Positions 50,881 through 60,460 are shown, numbered from the stretch's first letter. The stretch is 64,000 nt of DNA from Sulfurospirillum sp. UBA6790 (GCA_002452855.1 DKFS01000069.1:1-64000), one strand, 5' to 3'. Made by a program: numbers and translations. The notes: generated from the sequence alone by a model not told the origin.

Positions 50881-51855
50881 CTACACTTTCGCCAAAGCTT
50901 CGACCATAGGCTCTTGAATGTCGCGCTTGGCAAAATCAATCTGAGAAATCGTCCCTACGTCTCCTGATTCAAATAAAAAAATACCACTTTGTCGTAACTG
51001 TCCCAAACTCTCATTGGCATCGTTTTTAAAGGTAAAAGGAGAGCTTTGTGCACCCAAATATATTGCACCGATGCCTACTTCGCCTAAGCCTATCAGCTCG
51101 TGATTGCTCCAGATGCGAAGACCGTCAAAGATAGGGTCATTTTCGTCTATCCAACTATTCGCGTCTGTGTCGTATTGGCTCAAATCTTTAAAGCCATTGC
51201 CGCTTTGTGTCCCAAAAAGTTCACTACCATCGTCGATTTGACCGTTATTGTTTTTATCTAAGGCTAAAAAACCGCTGTTTTTGGCAAGGCATGAGATTTG
51301 GTCACTCGCCCCATCACAATCAATGTCAAATGAAAATGTTGCATCGCTAAGCTCGGGCAGGTTTCCTTTAAAGTTGATAACAAGCGGGTCTATCATCATC
51401 GTCTCTTTCGTCATGGTTTTGGAGTAAAAAGAGCGCTGCATCGTTACATCAAGGTTTATGTCTATGCTTCTACCATCTTGGGTTTTAACACATCCTTTCG
51501 TTTGCATCGATAAACTTTCTTCCTCTTGATAAGTAGATTCGTACGTTACCTCGGCAAATTTCAACACACGAAATTGGTTTGAGGATTGATTTACATGTAA
51601 AGACTGGTCTTGGCAAATGTTCTGTACGGTGGTTGAAGATTTTTCTTGCGTGCCATTTAGCATAGCGAGCAACTCTTGAATCAACATAAATTTTATACGC
51701 CGAATCCAATCAACATTACTCAGAGAATTTGACTCGTCTGGAAGGGTCGCTTCGCTTGAAGAAAGCGACGCTAACGCTTCATCGAAGGTATCTGTCTTTT
51801 CATAAGAGAACTCGTGCGCTGTTGCATATGTGATGCTGTGCGATTCGATTTTCAT
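50881..51855 (-). CDS. Protein with EF-hand/dockerin-like calcium-binding repeats
   Basis: 324 residues, no signal peptide seen. The N-terminal ~180 residues are polar and low-complexity (SSSEATLPDESNSL). The C-terminal part holds calcium-loop motifs: DIDCDGASDQ, DKNNNGQIDDGSELFGTQSGNG and YDTDANSWIDENDPIFDGLRIW, an arrangement often found near RTX-type proteins. Here it stands alone, without RTX nonapeptides. Start at the second ATG after AGGAGG. Role unknown; may be surface-associated or regulatory. Confidence 0.7.
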   Translation of the reverse strand: MKIESHSITYATAHEFSYEKTDTFDEALASLSSSEATLPDESNSLSNVDWIRRIKFMLIQELLAMLNGTQEKSSTTVQNICQDQSLHVNQSSNQFRVLKFAEVTYESTYQEEESLSMQTKGCVKTQDGRSIDINLDVTMQRSFYSKTMTKETMMIDPLVINFKGNLPELSDATFSFDIDCDGASDQISCLAKNSGFLALDKNNNGQIDDGSELFGTQSGNGFKDLSQYDTDANSWIDENDPIFDGLRIWSNHELIGLGEVGIGAIYLGAQSSPFTFKNDANESLGQLRQSGIFLFESGDVGTISQIDFAKRDIQEPMVEALAKV

Positions 51856-51927
51856 CATTCACCTCCTAAAAAGAAATGAAAGCAAAAACTATTCTTACTT
51901 GGATGCCATAAACATAGCATGACACTG

Positions 51928-52638
51928 TTAAAAAATCCCCACAATCGACTTAATTGCCATTGCGGTGAGGAGGTATTTCAAAATCAAAACCAGCTTCTTG
52001 CCATCGATGATATTGCGAAATCTCGTGCCTACGTAAGAGCCTAAGATAGAGCCTACAATCATACTCACAATCAACACCAGGTACTCCGAAAAGACAAAGC
52101 CAAAGTAGAGAAACACCAGTGCTTTTAGGGCGTGGGTGATGCTCATCAGTACCGCTGATGTCACCACAACTTTGTCTCTTTCTTCAAAATCTTTAAGCAG
52201 TTTGGTGAGTGCCAAAGGTCCCGTTGAGCCTACGATGACCGAAAGTCCTGATTGGAAAAAGCCGATGATGTAATAGTTTTCATATTTTTTTATTTTTTCA
52301 TTGAACGTCTGCGACCACAACGAGAGCAAAATGTACACTCCGATAAAAAGCGGTATCCATTTCAACGTTAAAAGATGAAGGATAAGTGCAAAAGAGCCGA
52401 CACCGACCAATGAGCCTATAAAAAATTTCGGTACAACACTCCATTGAATATCGCGGTATCCAAAATAAGCACGGGAGGCATTACTGGCGATTTGGGTAAA
52501 TCCATGTACGGGAATCATCGCGTTTACGGATAAAAAAGAGGGCAAGATGGCAATTAACAATAACCCGCCGCCGATACCCGTTATCGCCGTGATGATGGAA
52601 GCAAAAAAGCTGATGATGCTTAAAATAAGTTCGTCCAT
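51928..52638 (-). CDS. TSUP-family permease (TauE/SafE-like)
   Basis: 236 residues with about eight hydrophobic helices and two repeated halves (GIGGGLLLIAILPSF; VGSTGPLALTKLLKDF). The family exports or imports sulfonates, sulfite or other small anions. It follows the Cus-type operon on the same strand 67 bp downstream and might be co-transcribed, but no functional link is evident. Confidence 0.85.
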   Translation of the reverse strand: MDELILSIISFFASIITAITGIGGGLLLIAILPSFLSVNAMIPVHGFTQIASNASRAYFGYRDIQWSVVPKFFIGSLVGVGSFALILHLLTLKWIPLFIGVYILLSLWSQTFNEKIKKYENYYIIGFFQSGLSVIVGSTGPLALTKLLKDFEERDKVVVTSAVLMSITHALKALVFLYFGFVFSEYLVLIVSMIVGSILGSYVGTRFRNIIDGKKLVLILKYLLTAMAIKSIVGIF

Positions 52639-52704
52639 AAATCGCACTTTCTAAAAAATTAAACGATTATACACCAAATTGTATCGCTTCCAATAAACAC
52701 TTTT

Positions 52705-55700
52705 TCAATCCACTTTTTTCTGCACCATATAGTAAATCACAGGGATAATGAGAAGCGTCAAAATCGCCGAACTGACCACGCCACCAATCATCGGAGCGGC
52801 GATGCGTTGCATCACTTCACTTCCTACACCGTTTAGGTACATTATGGGTAAAAGTCCACCAAGGATGGCAAAGACGGTCATGAGTTTGGGGCGCACGCGC
52901 ATCACCGCGCCTTCAAAAATGGCATGTTTAATGTTTTCACGTGTCTTTATTTTGACATGTTCTATGGCTTCTTCCAGATAAATAATCATGACTATCGCCG
53001 TTTCCACCGCGACACCAATCAATGCCAAAAATCCCACCACAACGGCGATAGAAAGATTGAAGTTTAAGTAATTGATATACAATACCCCACCGACTGCTGC
53101 AAACGGTAAAGTCAAAAAGACGATAACCGCATTTTTGATTTTTCCAAGCCCTAGGAAGATGAGCACAAAGGTAATGACAAGCGTAATCGGCACGATGTAA
53201 GAAAGCCTCTCCATCGCACTTTCTAGGTATTCACTCTCACCTGCCCATTCAAAATAATAGCCCGTGGGCAATTGAAGCGATTTCAACAACTCATTGGCTT
53301 CTGCTTTATAGGTACGTGAGCTGTATCCTTCTTTGAGCGTGATGTAGATAAATGTCACTTTTTTGCCCATCTCAGACTTTAACACGCTCGAACTGACATC
53401 GTAACTCAGTGTTGCGACGTTTTTCAACGGTTGAAATCCATAGGCCGTTTTAATCGGAAGCTCACTGATAACACTTAAATCTTTGCGGTCTTCTCGCTCC
53501 AGACGTAATGAAATCGGATAGCGTTCAATTCCATCAAAATAGGTACTCACTTTTGCTCCACCCATCGCGCTGTCGATAAACTGCAACACCTCATCTTTAC
53601 TGAGCCCATACTCAGCGAGTTTGGTTTGATCGAGGTTGATATTGAGAAAATAACCCGCGTTGGATTTGTCGGCAAAGACACTTTTGGTCGCGCCAAAACC
53701 TTGCAAAATTTGCTCAATTTTCTTCGCATTTTCTTCGAGTTTTTGAGTGTTGTCGCCATATAATTTAATACCCACAGGCGTTCGAATACCCGTGAGTAGC
53801 ATATCGATGCGCCCACGAATAGGGTATGTCCATGAGTTCACCAACCCCATCACTTGAAGCTTTTCGTCCATTTCGTTTAAAAGTTTGTCATACGTCATAC
53901 CTTCTCGCCACTGCTCTTGTGGCTTAAACTGGATGATGGTTTCTATCATCGAAAGCGGTGCGGGGTCGGTGGCACTGTCTGCGCGCCCTGCTTTAGCAAA
54001 AGAACTTTCAACCTCAGGAAAACTTTTAATCACTTCGTTTGTTTTTTGCGCATACGCTTTTGCCATATCAATGCCGATACCATAGGGCGTGACGGGCATG
54101 TACATAAACGTTTGTTCATTAAGCGGTGGCATAAACTCCCAACGCTGATGCTCAAACACATACCCACCATAGCCCATCATCACGACAAAGAGTGTTAAAG
54201 CGACATAGCGAAATTTAATAAACAGTGCCAAAAGGGGCTGATAGAGCCAGATAAAAAAGCGATTGAGCGGATTTTTATGCTCGCTCATAATACCGCCTTT
54301 GATGAAAAAGAGCATCAATATGGGCACAAGCGTGATGGAGAGCACCGCGCCGATGAGCATCGCAAACGTTTTGGTGAATGCCAAAGGTTTAAAAAGCGCT
54401 CCTTCTTGTCCACTGAGTGCGAAAATCGGTAAGAAACTCACCACGATTAAGATAAGCGCAAAAAAGATAGGACGCCCCACTTGTTTGGACGAAGCGATGA
54501 TGATTTCATTGCGTTTAGCAGGGGTGAGGTGCTCTTCGTGCAGAAGTTTTTTATGCACGTTTTCAATCATCACGATACACGCATCGACCATCGCACCAAT
54601 GGCTATCGCAATGCCGCCCAAACTCATAATGTTGGACTCTAAGCCAAAGAGTTTCATACACAAAAACGTGAGCGCAATGGTGAGCGGTAAAACGATGATG
54701 ACGATGAGCGCACTTCTAAAATGAAGTAAAAAGAGCATGACCACCGCCAACACCACGATGCTCTCTTCCAAAAGCGTGTGTTCCAAATTGCCAATGGCTT
54801 TAGTAATAAGCTCACTTCTATCGTATGTCGTGACCACTTCCACATCGTTTACATGTAAAGAAGCCAGTTTCTCTTTGACCGCTTGAATGACCTTGTAAGC
54901 GTTTTCTTTGTAACGCACAACTACCACGCCGCCCACGACTTCGCCCTCACCGTTGAGTTCAGCCAAACCGTTGCGATAGCTTGGCACAATGCGCACATCG
55001 CCGATGTCTTTTAGCGTGAGCGGAATGCCATTTGTCGTTTGGATAGCAATAGCGCCGATTTCCTCTAAAGAGCTCACAAATCCTTTGGCTTGGATGATGT
55101 TTTCATACCCATTTTCCAAAAGCACGCGTCCCCCCAAATCACGGTTATTGGATGAAAGCGCTTTACTTATTTGCGCAACACTAAGGTTGTACTTTACCAA
55201 TGCGTCTTTGTGTAGCGTGATTTCGTAGTTTTTAACGTAACCACCCACACTCGCCACTTCACTCACACCATCCACACCTAAAAGCGCATAACGGTAGAGG
55301 TAGTCTTGGATGCTTCTAAGCTCTTCTAAACTCTTTGTTTTCGATTTGAGCGCATACTCAAACACCCAACCAATGCCTGTTGCATCAGGGCCTAGTTTGA
55401 TGGATGAGCCTGAGGGAACATTTTTTGACACAGAAGCGATGACTTCGCTCACCCTATCTCGTGCCCAGTACATGTCAGTATCGTCGTTGAAAATGATATA
55501 GACAATGGCATTTTCATACGAACTAAACGCCCGTACCGTTTTGGCTTTTGCCACGGAGAGCAGTGAGTTCGACAACTCATAAATGATCTGGTCTTCAATG
55601 ATTTTAGGTGATTGACCAGGGTATTTGACATTGACGATGACTTGCGGTGGTGTTAGGTCTGGCAACGCATCCAAGGGGGTGTTTTTAATTGCCCAAAAAG

Positions 55701-55779
55701 AGACCAATGATGCGATGACAATACTCAAGATGACAAGAAATTTATTCTTTACACTGGCATTGATAATGGCGTCTATCAT
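52705..55779 (-). CDS. cusA: Heavy-metal RND efflux pump, CusA-like
   Basis: 1024 residues, full length for HME-RND. Twelve membrane helices in two halves with two large periplasmic loops; motifs PLDALPDLTPPQVIVNVKYPGQ near the start, GGIAIAIGAMVDACIVMIENVHK in the proton-relay region and ALIGVAVETAIVMIIYLEEA in the second half. The relay acidic residues typical of CusA/CzcA are present. Probable substrates are Cu(I)/Ag(I). Operon with cusB, cusC and a FixH-like gene, overlapping cusB by 4 bp. It contains a TTTACATGTAAA copy at 54848. Confidence 0.93.
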   Translation of the reverse strand: MIDAIINASVKNKFLVILSIVIASLVSFWAIKNTPLDALPDLTPPQVIVNVKYPGQSPKIIEDQIIYELSNSLLSVAKAKTVRAFSSYENAIVYIIFNDDTDMYWARDRVSEVIASVSKNVPSGSSIKLGPDATGIGWVFEYALKSKTKSLEELRSIQDYLYRYALLGVDGVSEVASVGGYVKNYEITLHKDALVKYNLSVAQISKALSSNNRDLGGRVLLENGYENIIQAKGFVSSLEEIGAIAIQTTNGIPLTLKDIGDVRIVPSYRNGLAELNGEGEVVGGVVVVRYKENAYKVIQAVKEKLASLHVNDVEVVTTYDRSELITKAIGNLEHTLLEESIVVLAVVMLFLLHFRSALIVIIVLPLTIALTFLCMKLFGLESNIMSLGGIAIAIGAMVDACIVMIENVHKKLLHEEHLTPAKRNEIIIASSKQVGRPIFFALILIVVSFLPIFALSGQEGALFKPLAFTKTFAMLIGAVLSITLVPILMLFFIKGGIMSEHKNPLNRFFIWLYQPLLALFIKFRYVALTLFVVMMGYGGYVFEHQRWEFMPPLNEQTFMYMPVTPYGIGIDMAKAYAQKTNEVIKSFPEVESSFAKAGRADSATDPAPLSMIETIIQFKPQEQWREGMTYDKLLNEMDEKLQVMGLVNSWTYPIRGRIDMLLTGIRTPVGIKLYGDNTQKLEENAKKIEQILQGFGATKSVFADKSNAGYFLNINLDQTKLAEYGLSKDEVLQFIDSAMGGAKVSTYFDGIERYPISLRLEREDRKDLSVISELPIKTAYGFQPLKNVATLSYDVSSSVLKSEMGKKVTFIYITLKEGYSSRTYKAEANELLKSLQLPTGYYFEWAGESEYLESAMERLSYIVPITLVITFVLIFLGLGKIKNAVIVFLTLPFAAVGGVLYINYLNFNLSIAVVVGFLALIGVAVETAIVMIIYLEEAIEHVKIKTRENIKHAIFEGAVMRVRPKLMTVFAILGGLLPIMYLNGVGSEVMQRIAAPMIGGVVSSAILTLLIIPVIYYMVQKKVD

Positions 55780-56759
55780 TGGAGTGCTCCATTGATTTGT
55801 GCGTCACTATCAAACATGAACAACGCACTCGCAACCACTTCGTCACCCTCTTTTAAACCACTCTCTATCTCAAAGGTATCGTTCGATAATCGCTTTGCAA
55901 TTACCTCTTTTTGCTCGTACTCACCTTCAAATTCGCCTTTAGCAAAGACAAAATGTTGGCTTCCTTTGGTCAGCACCGCACTTTTTGGAAGACTTAAGTA
56001 CTCTTTTTTCATTCCGCTAAAACGTACTCTCGCAAACGCGTTAATCGGCAACTCCAAAGAGGCATTATCGACCAAGAGCCTTACTTCAACGCTTTTGGTT
56101 TTGGCATCGACACTTGGGTAAATATAATCGACTTTAGCCTTATAAGGCTTGTTGGTGATGTCGAAAAAAAGCTCGGCAGTTTTTGTGTTTTTTACAAATG
56201 CGACATCTTTTTCATACACACTGACCATCATCCACAAATTGCTATAATCGCTCAGTTCATAGAGCCTGCTTCCTTTAGGGGCAAATGAGCCTTGGTTGAT
56301 TTTCTTTTGGGTGATGTAACCACTATAAGGCGCATACGTTGTGATTTGCTCAGGCGTGTTTTTATCGGTGATGATTTTATGAATGACCCCTTCATCAACA
56401 CCCAAGAGTTTGAGTTTTTGCGCAATGCTGTCAATCATCCCTTTGTTATTGATACGAAGGGCTCCGAGTAACTCTTGCTCAGCGGTATAAACCTCAGGAG
56501 AATACGCGCGAAACAACGGCTCGCCTTTTTTAACATACGTAAGCATCTTGTTGGCATAGATGTCCCCTACAAAGGCATCGTAACGAAGCACCACATCACG
56601 CGTCGTCTCTTCGTTAGGCTTGGTGTAGCCGTAAAAATCTTTGTATTCACTGTCCATCACTTTGGTGACTTTGATGGTTTTGACATTGAAAAGCTGTTTA
56701 GCACTAAGCGGCGAGAGACTGAGCATCACCACGCATAAAGATAAAAAAAGTCGTTTCAT
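55776..56759 (-). CDS. cusB: Heavy-metal efflux periplasmic adaptor, CusB-like
   Basis: 327 residues with a signal peptide (FLSLCVVMLSLSPLSA). Lipoyl/barrel motifs: VGDIYANKMLTYVKKGEPLFRAYSPEVYTAEQELLGAL and APYSGYITQKKINQGSFAPKGSRLYELSDYSNLWMMVSVYEKDVAFV. It connects CusA and the outer-membrane channel. The start at 56759 overlaps the stop of the upstream channel gene (TAATG). RBS AGGAGAG supports it. It is shorter than E. coli CusB and lacks an obvious N-terminal methionine triad. Confidence 0.9.
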   Translation of the reverse strand: MKRLFLSLCVVMLSLSPLSAKQLFNVKTIKVTKVMDSEYKDFYGYTKPNEETTRDVVLRYDAFVGDIYANKMLTYVKKGEPLFRAYSPEVYTAEQELLGALRINNKGMIDSIAQKLKLLGVDEGVIHKIITDKNTPEQITTYAPYSGYITQKKINQGSFAPKGSRLYELSDYSNLWMMVSVYEKDVAFVKNTKTAELFFDITNKPYKAKVDYIYPSVDAKTKSVEVRLLVDNASLELPINAFARVRFSGMKKEYLSLPKSAVLTKGSQHFVFAKGEFEGEYEQKEVIAKRLSNDTFEIESGLKEGDEVVASALFMFDSDAQINGALQ

Positions 56760-57949
56760 TACAGCTCTCCTAATAGATAATTGATTTTTAAACATGAAAG
56801 GTCATACCCCAGCGTTAAAGCATTGATTTTGAGTTCGGTGTCAAGTGAGGTGGTAAGATTGCTCAGCAATTTGACAAGCGCATCGTTTTGACTAAACGCT
56901 GTAGAGAGAATGTTGTCATAAATGCGTCGGTTCTCTTCTAAAATCGCTTGATTGAGTCCGATTTTTTCTTGCTGAAGCTCTTTGTTCAAGAGTTCATCTT
57001 GCAAGTCAAAAACGAGCTTGTTTTGCAATGCATTTTCGCTCTGCTCGGAAGCATTTTGTGTGAGTTCTGCTTTACGAATCGAGAGGTTTTCACGTCCGTA
57101 AATGGGCAAAGGAATCGAAAAAGAGAGATACCACATATCGTCCCTACTCTCACGGTGGTTGTACCCAAGAGCCACTGTCACGTCAGGAATTTTTTGCTCT
57201 TTTTCATAATGAAGATTGTTCAACTCTTTTTGCGTTTGTACTCTTTGAAGCAAGAGTTTTGGGTTGTGCTCTTTAAGGGTTGCTTCTTCATTACTTTTCG
57301 TATAAGGCATCAATGCCAAATCAAGCTTTGCATCATCGCTTACGGAAGTGTTTATGATGCTCTCAAGTTTGTGCAACACCGAGCCTTTTTCACGTACCAA
57401 ACTTTTTTGCGAAATGGCAATGTTTTTCTCCAAAATGGTGTTCGAGAGCGTTTGGTTGTAGTGCGCATTTACGGTACTGTTATACGCTAAGTGCGCTGCT
57501 TTTAAATCGGTCAATAATTTTTCATAATGCGCTAGGGTTTTCATATCAGCGTCAATACGTCCTAAGGTGTACTGCAAACTCATAACGCTGTTTGTGATAT
57601 CGAGCTTTTTATCTTTAATCTCTAAACTTTTGACCGCAACATTTTGCTGTGCGATGGCAGCTTTGATGTCAAGCTTTGCGCCTACGGGAATTTTTTGGGA
57701 AAGCTCTAAGAATTCATTTTGGGTTCCTGTGTCACGCTTAAGAGGCTTATCAAAGAAAATGTCTTTTGCACCAATGCCAAGCCTTGGATTTTCCCATACT
57801 TTACTTAGATCAACCTCTTGCATCAGAGCCTCTTTTTGTTCTTCAAGCACTTTCAAATCATAGTTATTTTTCAGAGCAAGCTCACTGAGTGAACTCGCTC
57901 CTAGAGCGTAACTAGTAATGGCTACGCCTAGAATGAGCGATTTCATCAT
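56759..57949 (-). CDS. cusC: Outer-membrane efflux channel, CusC/TolC-like
   Basis: 396 residues with a signal sequence (SLILGVAITSYALG), long helices and TolC-like repeats (LKNNYDLKVLEEQKEALMQEVDLSKVWENPRLGIGAKDIFF; DVTVALGYNHRESRDDMWYLSFSIPLPIYGRENL). It gives the pump its outer-membrane exit. RBS AAGGA before an ATG pair. Only 6 bp after the FixH-like gene. Confidence 0.88.
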   Translation of the reverse strand: MMKSLILGVAITSYALGASSLSELALKNNYDLKVLEEQKEALMQEVDLSKVWENPRLGIGAKDIFFDKPLKRDTGTQNEFLELSQKIPVGAKLDIKAAIAQQNVAVKSLEIKDKKLDITNSVMSLQYTLGRIDADMKTLAHYEKLLTDLKAAHLAYNSTVNAHYNQTLSNTILEKNIAISQKSLVREKGSVLHKLESIINTSVSDDAKLDLALMPYTKSNEEATLKEHNPKLLLQRVQTQKELNNLHYEKEQKIPDVTVALGYNHRESRDDMWYLSFSIPLPIYGRENLSIRKAELTQNASEQSENALQNKLVFDLQDELLNKELQQEKIGLNQAILEENRRIYDNILSTAFSQNDALVKLLSNLTTSLDTELKINALTLGYDLSCLKINYLLGEL

Positions 57950-57955
57950 CAATCC

Positions 57956-58339
57956 TTAGATATTAACGCTGGATTTTAAGCGTTGTTTTTTGCCGTCTTT
58001 GGTCTCAACAACGATGCTGATTTGCCATGTGCCGTGCATTGAAAAGGTTGCATGCGCCATGTACGAGTCACCCATGTTCATCACATCGGCATCAGATTCC
58101 ATCGCAGGCATGCCTGGCATCTCTGGCATAAACACTTTCATGCTCACTTTGGCATCTTTCACAACTTTCCCGTTCTCTTTCACGGTAATCGTAAACATGT
58201 TCATACCTGTTGTTAAAGGCTTCGCACTTACATACTCAACCTCTAAATTTCCCGCCATACCTTTTTTGCTGATACCCTCAGCATAGGCACTACTAAGTCC
58301 TAGTAACACTGCAAAAATCGCTACGAAAAGCTTTTTCAT
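57956..58339 (-). CDS. FixH/YtkA-like periplasmic protein of the Cus operon
   Basis: 127 residues: signal peptide (ends AYA-EG), then an immunoglobulin-like fold with NLEVEYVSAKPLTTGMNMFTITVKENGKVVKDAKVSMKVFMPEMPGMPAMESDADVMNMGDSYMAHATFSMHG-type segments. The dense methionine/histidine pattern (MPEMPGMPAM, MNMGDSYMAH) suggests copper or silver binding, so it may be the metal-sensing or delivery partner that replaces CusF. First gene of the operon. Confidence 0.82.
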   Translation of the reverse strand: MKKLFVAIFAVLLGLSSAYAEGISKKGMAGNLEVEYVSAKPLTTGMNMFTITVKENGKVVKDAKVSMKVFMPEMPGMPAMESDADVMNMGDSYMAHATFSMHGTWQISIVVETKDGKKQRLKSSVNI

Positions 58340-58532
58340 TCTGACTCCTTGTAAAGTTATGAGGGAAGTATAAGAGGTGTGTGTGTAGTTTTTGTGGAAT
58401 GAGTTTCACATAACACATTTAGGGAACTTATAAATCAAAATAATTTTGTTTTTTTATCCTTCTATAGGCGTAATGAAATAGAATTATGAGGAATTATGAG
58501 TATTATTAAAATATTAATAAAAATACATGACC

Positions 58533-58554
58533 TATAGGGATTTGATACCCTATA
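58533..58554. promoter_or_regulatory. Inverted repeat upstream of the XRE-hemerythrin-GGDEF gene
   Basis: TATAGGG and CCCTATA (7-bp arms, 8-bp spacer) lie about 50 bp before the gene, in the 261-bp divergent region shared with the Cus operon. The protein's own helix-turn-helix domain may bind here. The rest of the region is AT-rich; I see no other clear site. Confidence 0.5.
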
Positions 58555-58580
58555 TAAATTATTATAAACTGGACATAAAA

Positions 58581-58604
58581 ATGGCTTTGGTACTGACTCA
58601 ATGA
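58581..58604 (+). CDS. Seven-codon upstream ORF overlapping the next start
   Basis: ATG GCT TTG GTA CTG ACT CAA TGA: its stop shares two bases with the ATG of the XRE-hemerythrin gene. That gene has no visible Shine-Dalgarno of its own, so translation may be coupled through this leader. Very short, so low certainty. Confidence 0.3.
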   Translation: MALVLTQ

Positions 58605-60358
58605 AACAAACAGGCAAGAAAGAGATTGATAACTTTCACACTATCATTCGTAGCAACATTAAAAAAATTCGCACTCAAAAAAAAGAAACTCAACTGAATA
58701 TCGGATTAGCCCTTGGTCACGCTTCAGCTTCTTTTTATGCTAAAGCAGAAATTGGACTTGAAAACAAAAAATTTAGTATTGACCATTTGTACAAAATTGC
58801 ACAAGTGCTTGATGTTGATATCTGTGAATTATTTCAAGGGATTACCACAAAACATAGTGAAAAAAGAACAACATGGGATTTGCAAATCAATGAAATTGAT
58901 ATTATTCCTTGGGATAGCAATTTTAATATTGGTATCTTGGAAATTGATCAACAACATTATGAACTTGTTAGCATCATCAATCAGTTAGGAACACATTTTG
59001 TTTTAAATGCCAAGATAGACATTTTGACAATTTTTGATAAATTAATTGCTTATACACAATATCATTTTTATACAGAAGAGAAAATATGGTCTTCCTATTT
59101 TCCAAATACAACATATGAGATAACACATAAAAAAAAACATAGAGATTTTGTACAAACATTAAAATCTCTTATTAAATCAAAACAATCTACCAGTATTGAA
59201 CAAATTACTGAAAATACGTTAAATTTTCTTATTCCTTGGCTTTTAGAGCATACATTAGAATCTGACCGATATCTAGCATATATCGTTTTTGCGATTCAAG
59301 AAGGGAAAAATTATTCTGAAGCGAAAGAAATAGCAAAAAAAAGAATGTACAGTATGACTGACATTATCAAAGGAATTTATAAAATTCTCTCAAAAAATTC
59401 GTTACAGTTAATGCATCAAGCTACACTTCAACAAAAAACAAAACATCAACTTTATATTCAAGAAAAATTTTTAAAAACACTGATTCGGACGATTCCTGAT
59501 CCAATATGGGTGAAAGATATTAATGGAATGTATATTACATGTAATTCTCGCTTCGAGCAACTTTATGGTGAAGTTGAAAAAAATATTATTGGGAAAAATG
59601 ATTATGATTTTGTTCAAAAAGATGTAGCCGATCTCTTTCGCGAACAGGATAAAAATACGGCTTTAACAAAAGAACCTCTAACGCTTGAAGAATGGAGTAT
59701 GTTTGCTGATGGGCATAAAGAATTTTTAGAAATTACAAAAGCACCCTTACTGGATGATGACAACAATCTGATAGGTATTTTGGGGGTTGCACGCAATATA
59801 ACGCACTATAAACTAGCGGAAGAAGAGCTTCAAAAAGCTGCTTATTATGACCAAGTTACGAACTTGCCTAATCGATTGTTTTTATATGAAAAACTTCAAC
59901 AAATCATCATACACAAGAAACAACCACCTTTTCATATAGCAATTATTTATATTGACCTTGATGGGTTCAAAGAGATTAATGACCAATATGGTCATAAAAT
60001 AGGCGATCAATTGCTTATTGCCTTTTCGCAACGACTCAAAAGACTCTTAAAAGAAGAAGACACATTTGCTAGACTTGGAGGTGATGAATTTGTCATTATC
60101 TTACAAAATATCCACACTATTTCGGATATAAAAGCTATTTTAGCAAGATTTTTACATGTCACATCCAACCCTTTTTTAATTAATCAATTTCATTTAACTA
60201 TTTCAGCCAGTTGGGGTGTTACACTTTATCCACAAGACAAAAAGGTACTCACGTGTGAACAATTACTTAATCAGAGTGACCAAGCAATGTATTATGCAAA
60301 ACGACAAGGAAAAAACCAATACCAATTCTTTACAAATGATATGCCACATCATATCTAA
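58601..60358 (+). CDS. XRE helix-turn-helix + hemerythrin + PAS + GGDEF fusion protein
   Basis: 585 residues. Residues 14-70: XRE/Cro-type helix-turn-helix (QLNIGLALGHASASFYAKAEIG, then HLYKIAQVLDVDICELF). Residues about 103-235: bacteriohemerythrin with the metal-ligand pattern HxxxE (HFYTE), HxxxH (HKKKH) and HxxxxD (HTLESD). Residues about 297-410: PAS (TIPDPIWVKDINGMYITCNSRFEQLYG). Residues 415-580: GGDEF diguanylate cyclase with G-G-D-E-F at 493-497; the RxxD inhibitory site reads KEED. Thus DNA binding, O2/diiron sensing and c-di-GMP synthesis are joined in one soluble protein. No membrane helix. Confidence 0.85.
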   Translation: MKQTGKKEIDNFHTIIRSNIKKIRTQKKETQLNIGLALGHASASFYAKAEIGLENKKFSIDHLYKIAQVLDVDICELFQGITTKHSEKRTTWDLQINEIDIIPWDSNFNIGILEIDQQHYELVSIINQLGTHFVLNAKIDILTIFDKLIAYTQYHFYTEEKIWSSYFPNTTYEITHKKKHRDFVQTLKSLIKSKQSTSIEQITENTLNFLIPWLLEHTLESDRYLAYIVFAIQEGKNYSEAKEIAKKRMYSMTDIIKGIYKILSKNSLQLMHQATLQQKTKHQLYIQEKFLKTLIRTIPDPIWVKDINGMYITCNSRFEQLYGEVEKNIIGKNDYDFVQKDVADLFREQDKNTALTKEPLTLEEWSMFADGHKEFLEITKAPLLDDDNNLIGILGVARNITHYKLAEEELQKAAYYDQVTNLPNRLFLYEKLQQIIIHKKQPPFHIAIIYIDLDGFKEINDQYGHKIGDQLLIAFSQRLKRLLKEEDTFARLGGDEFVIILQNIHTISDIKAILARFLHVTSNPFLINQFHLTISASWGVTLYPQDKKVLTCEQLLNQSDQAMYYAKRQGKNQYQFFTNDMPHHI

Positions 60359-60447
60359 TATATCCAATTGCATTATCAAAACCGTAGTCTTCCTTTCTTC
60401 TGAGTTCAAACAAAATACATCTATGAATGTACCTCTTATATTTCTTG

Positions 60448-60453
60448 TATAAT
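60448..60453 (+). promoter_or_regulatory. -10 box placed for a leaderless transcript
   Basis: A perfect TATAAT ends 7 bases before the ATG of the response regulator at 60461, and no Shine-Dalgarno is present between them. Transcription would start at or next to the A of the ATG. Confidence 0.45.
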
Positions 60454-60460
60454 GCCTTTT

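Noticed and set aside
54263..54724. 153-codon plus-strand ORF inside cusA
   Set aside because: Shadow frame opposite a conserved RND region; composition is not protein-like.
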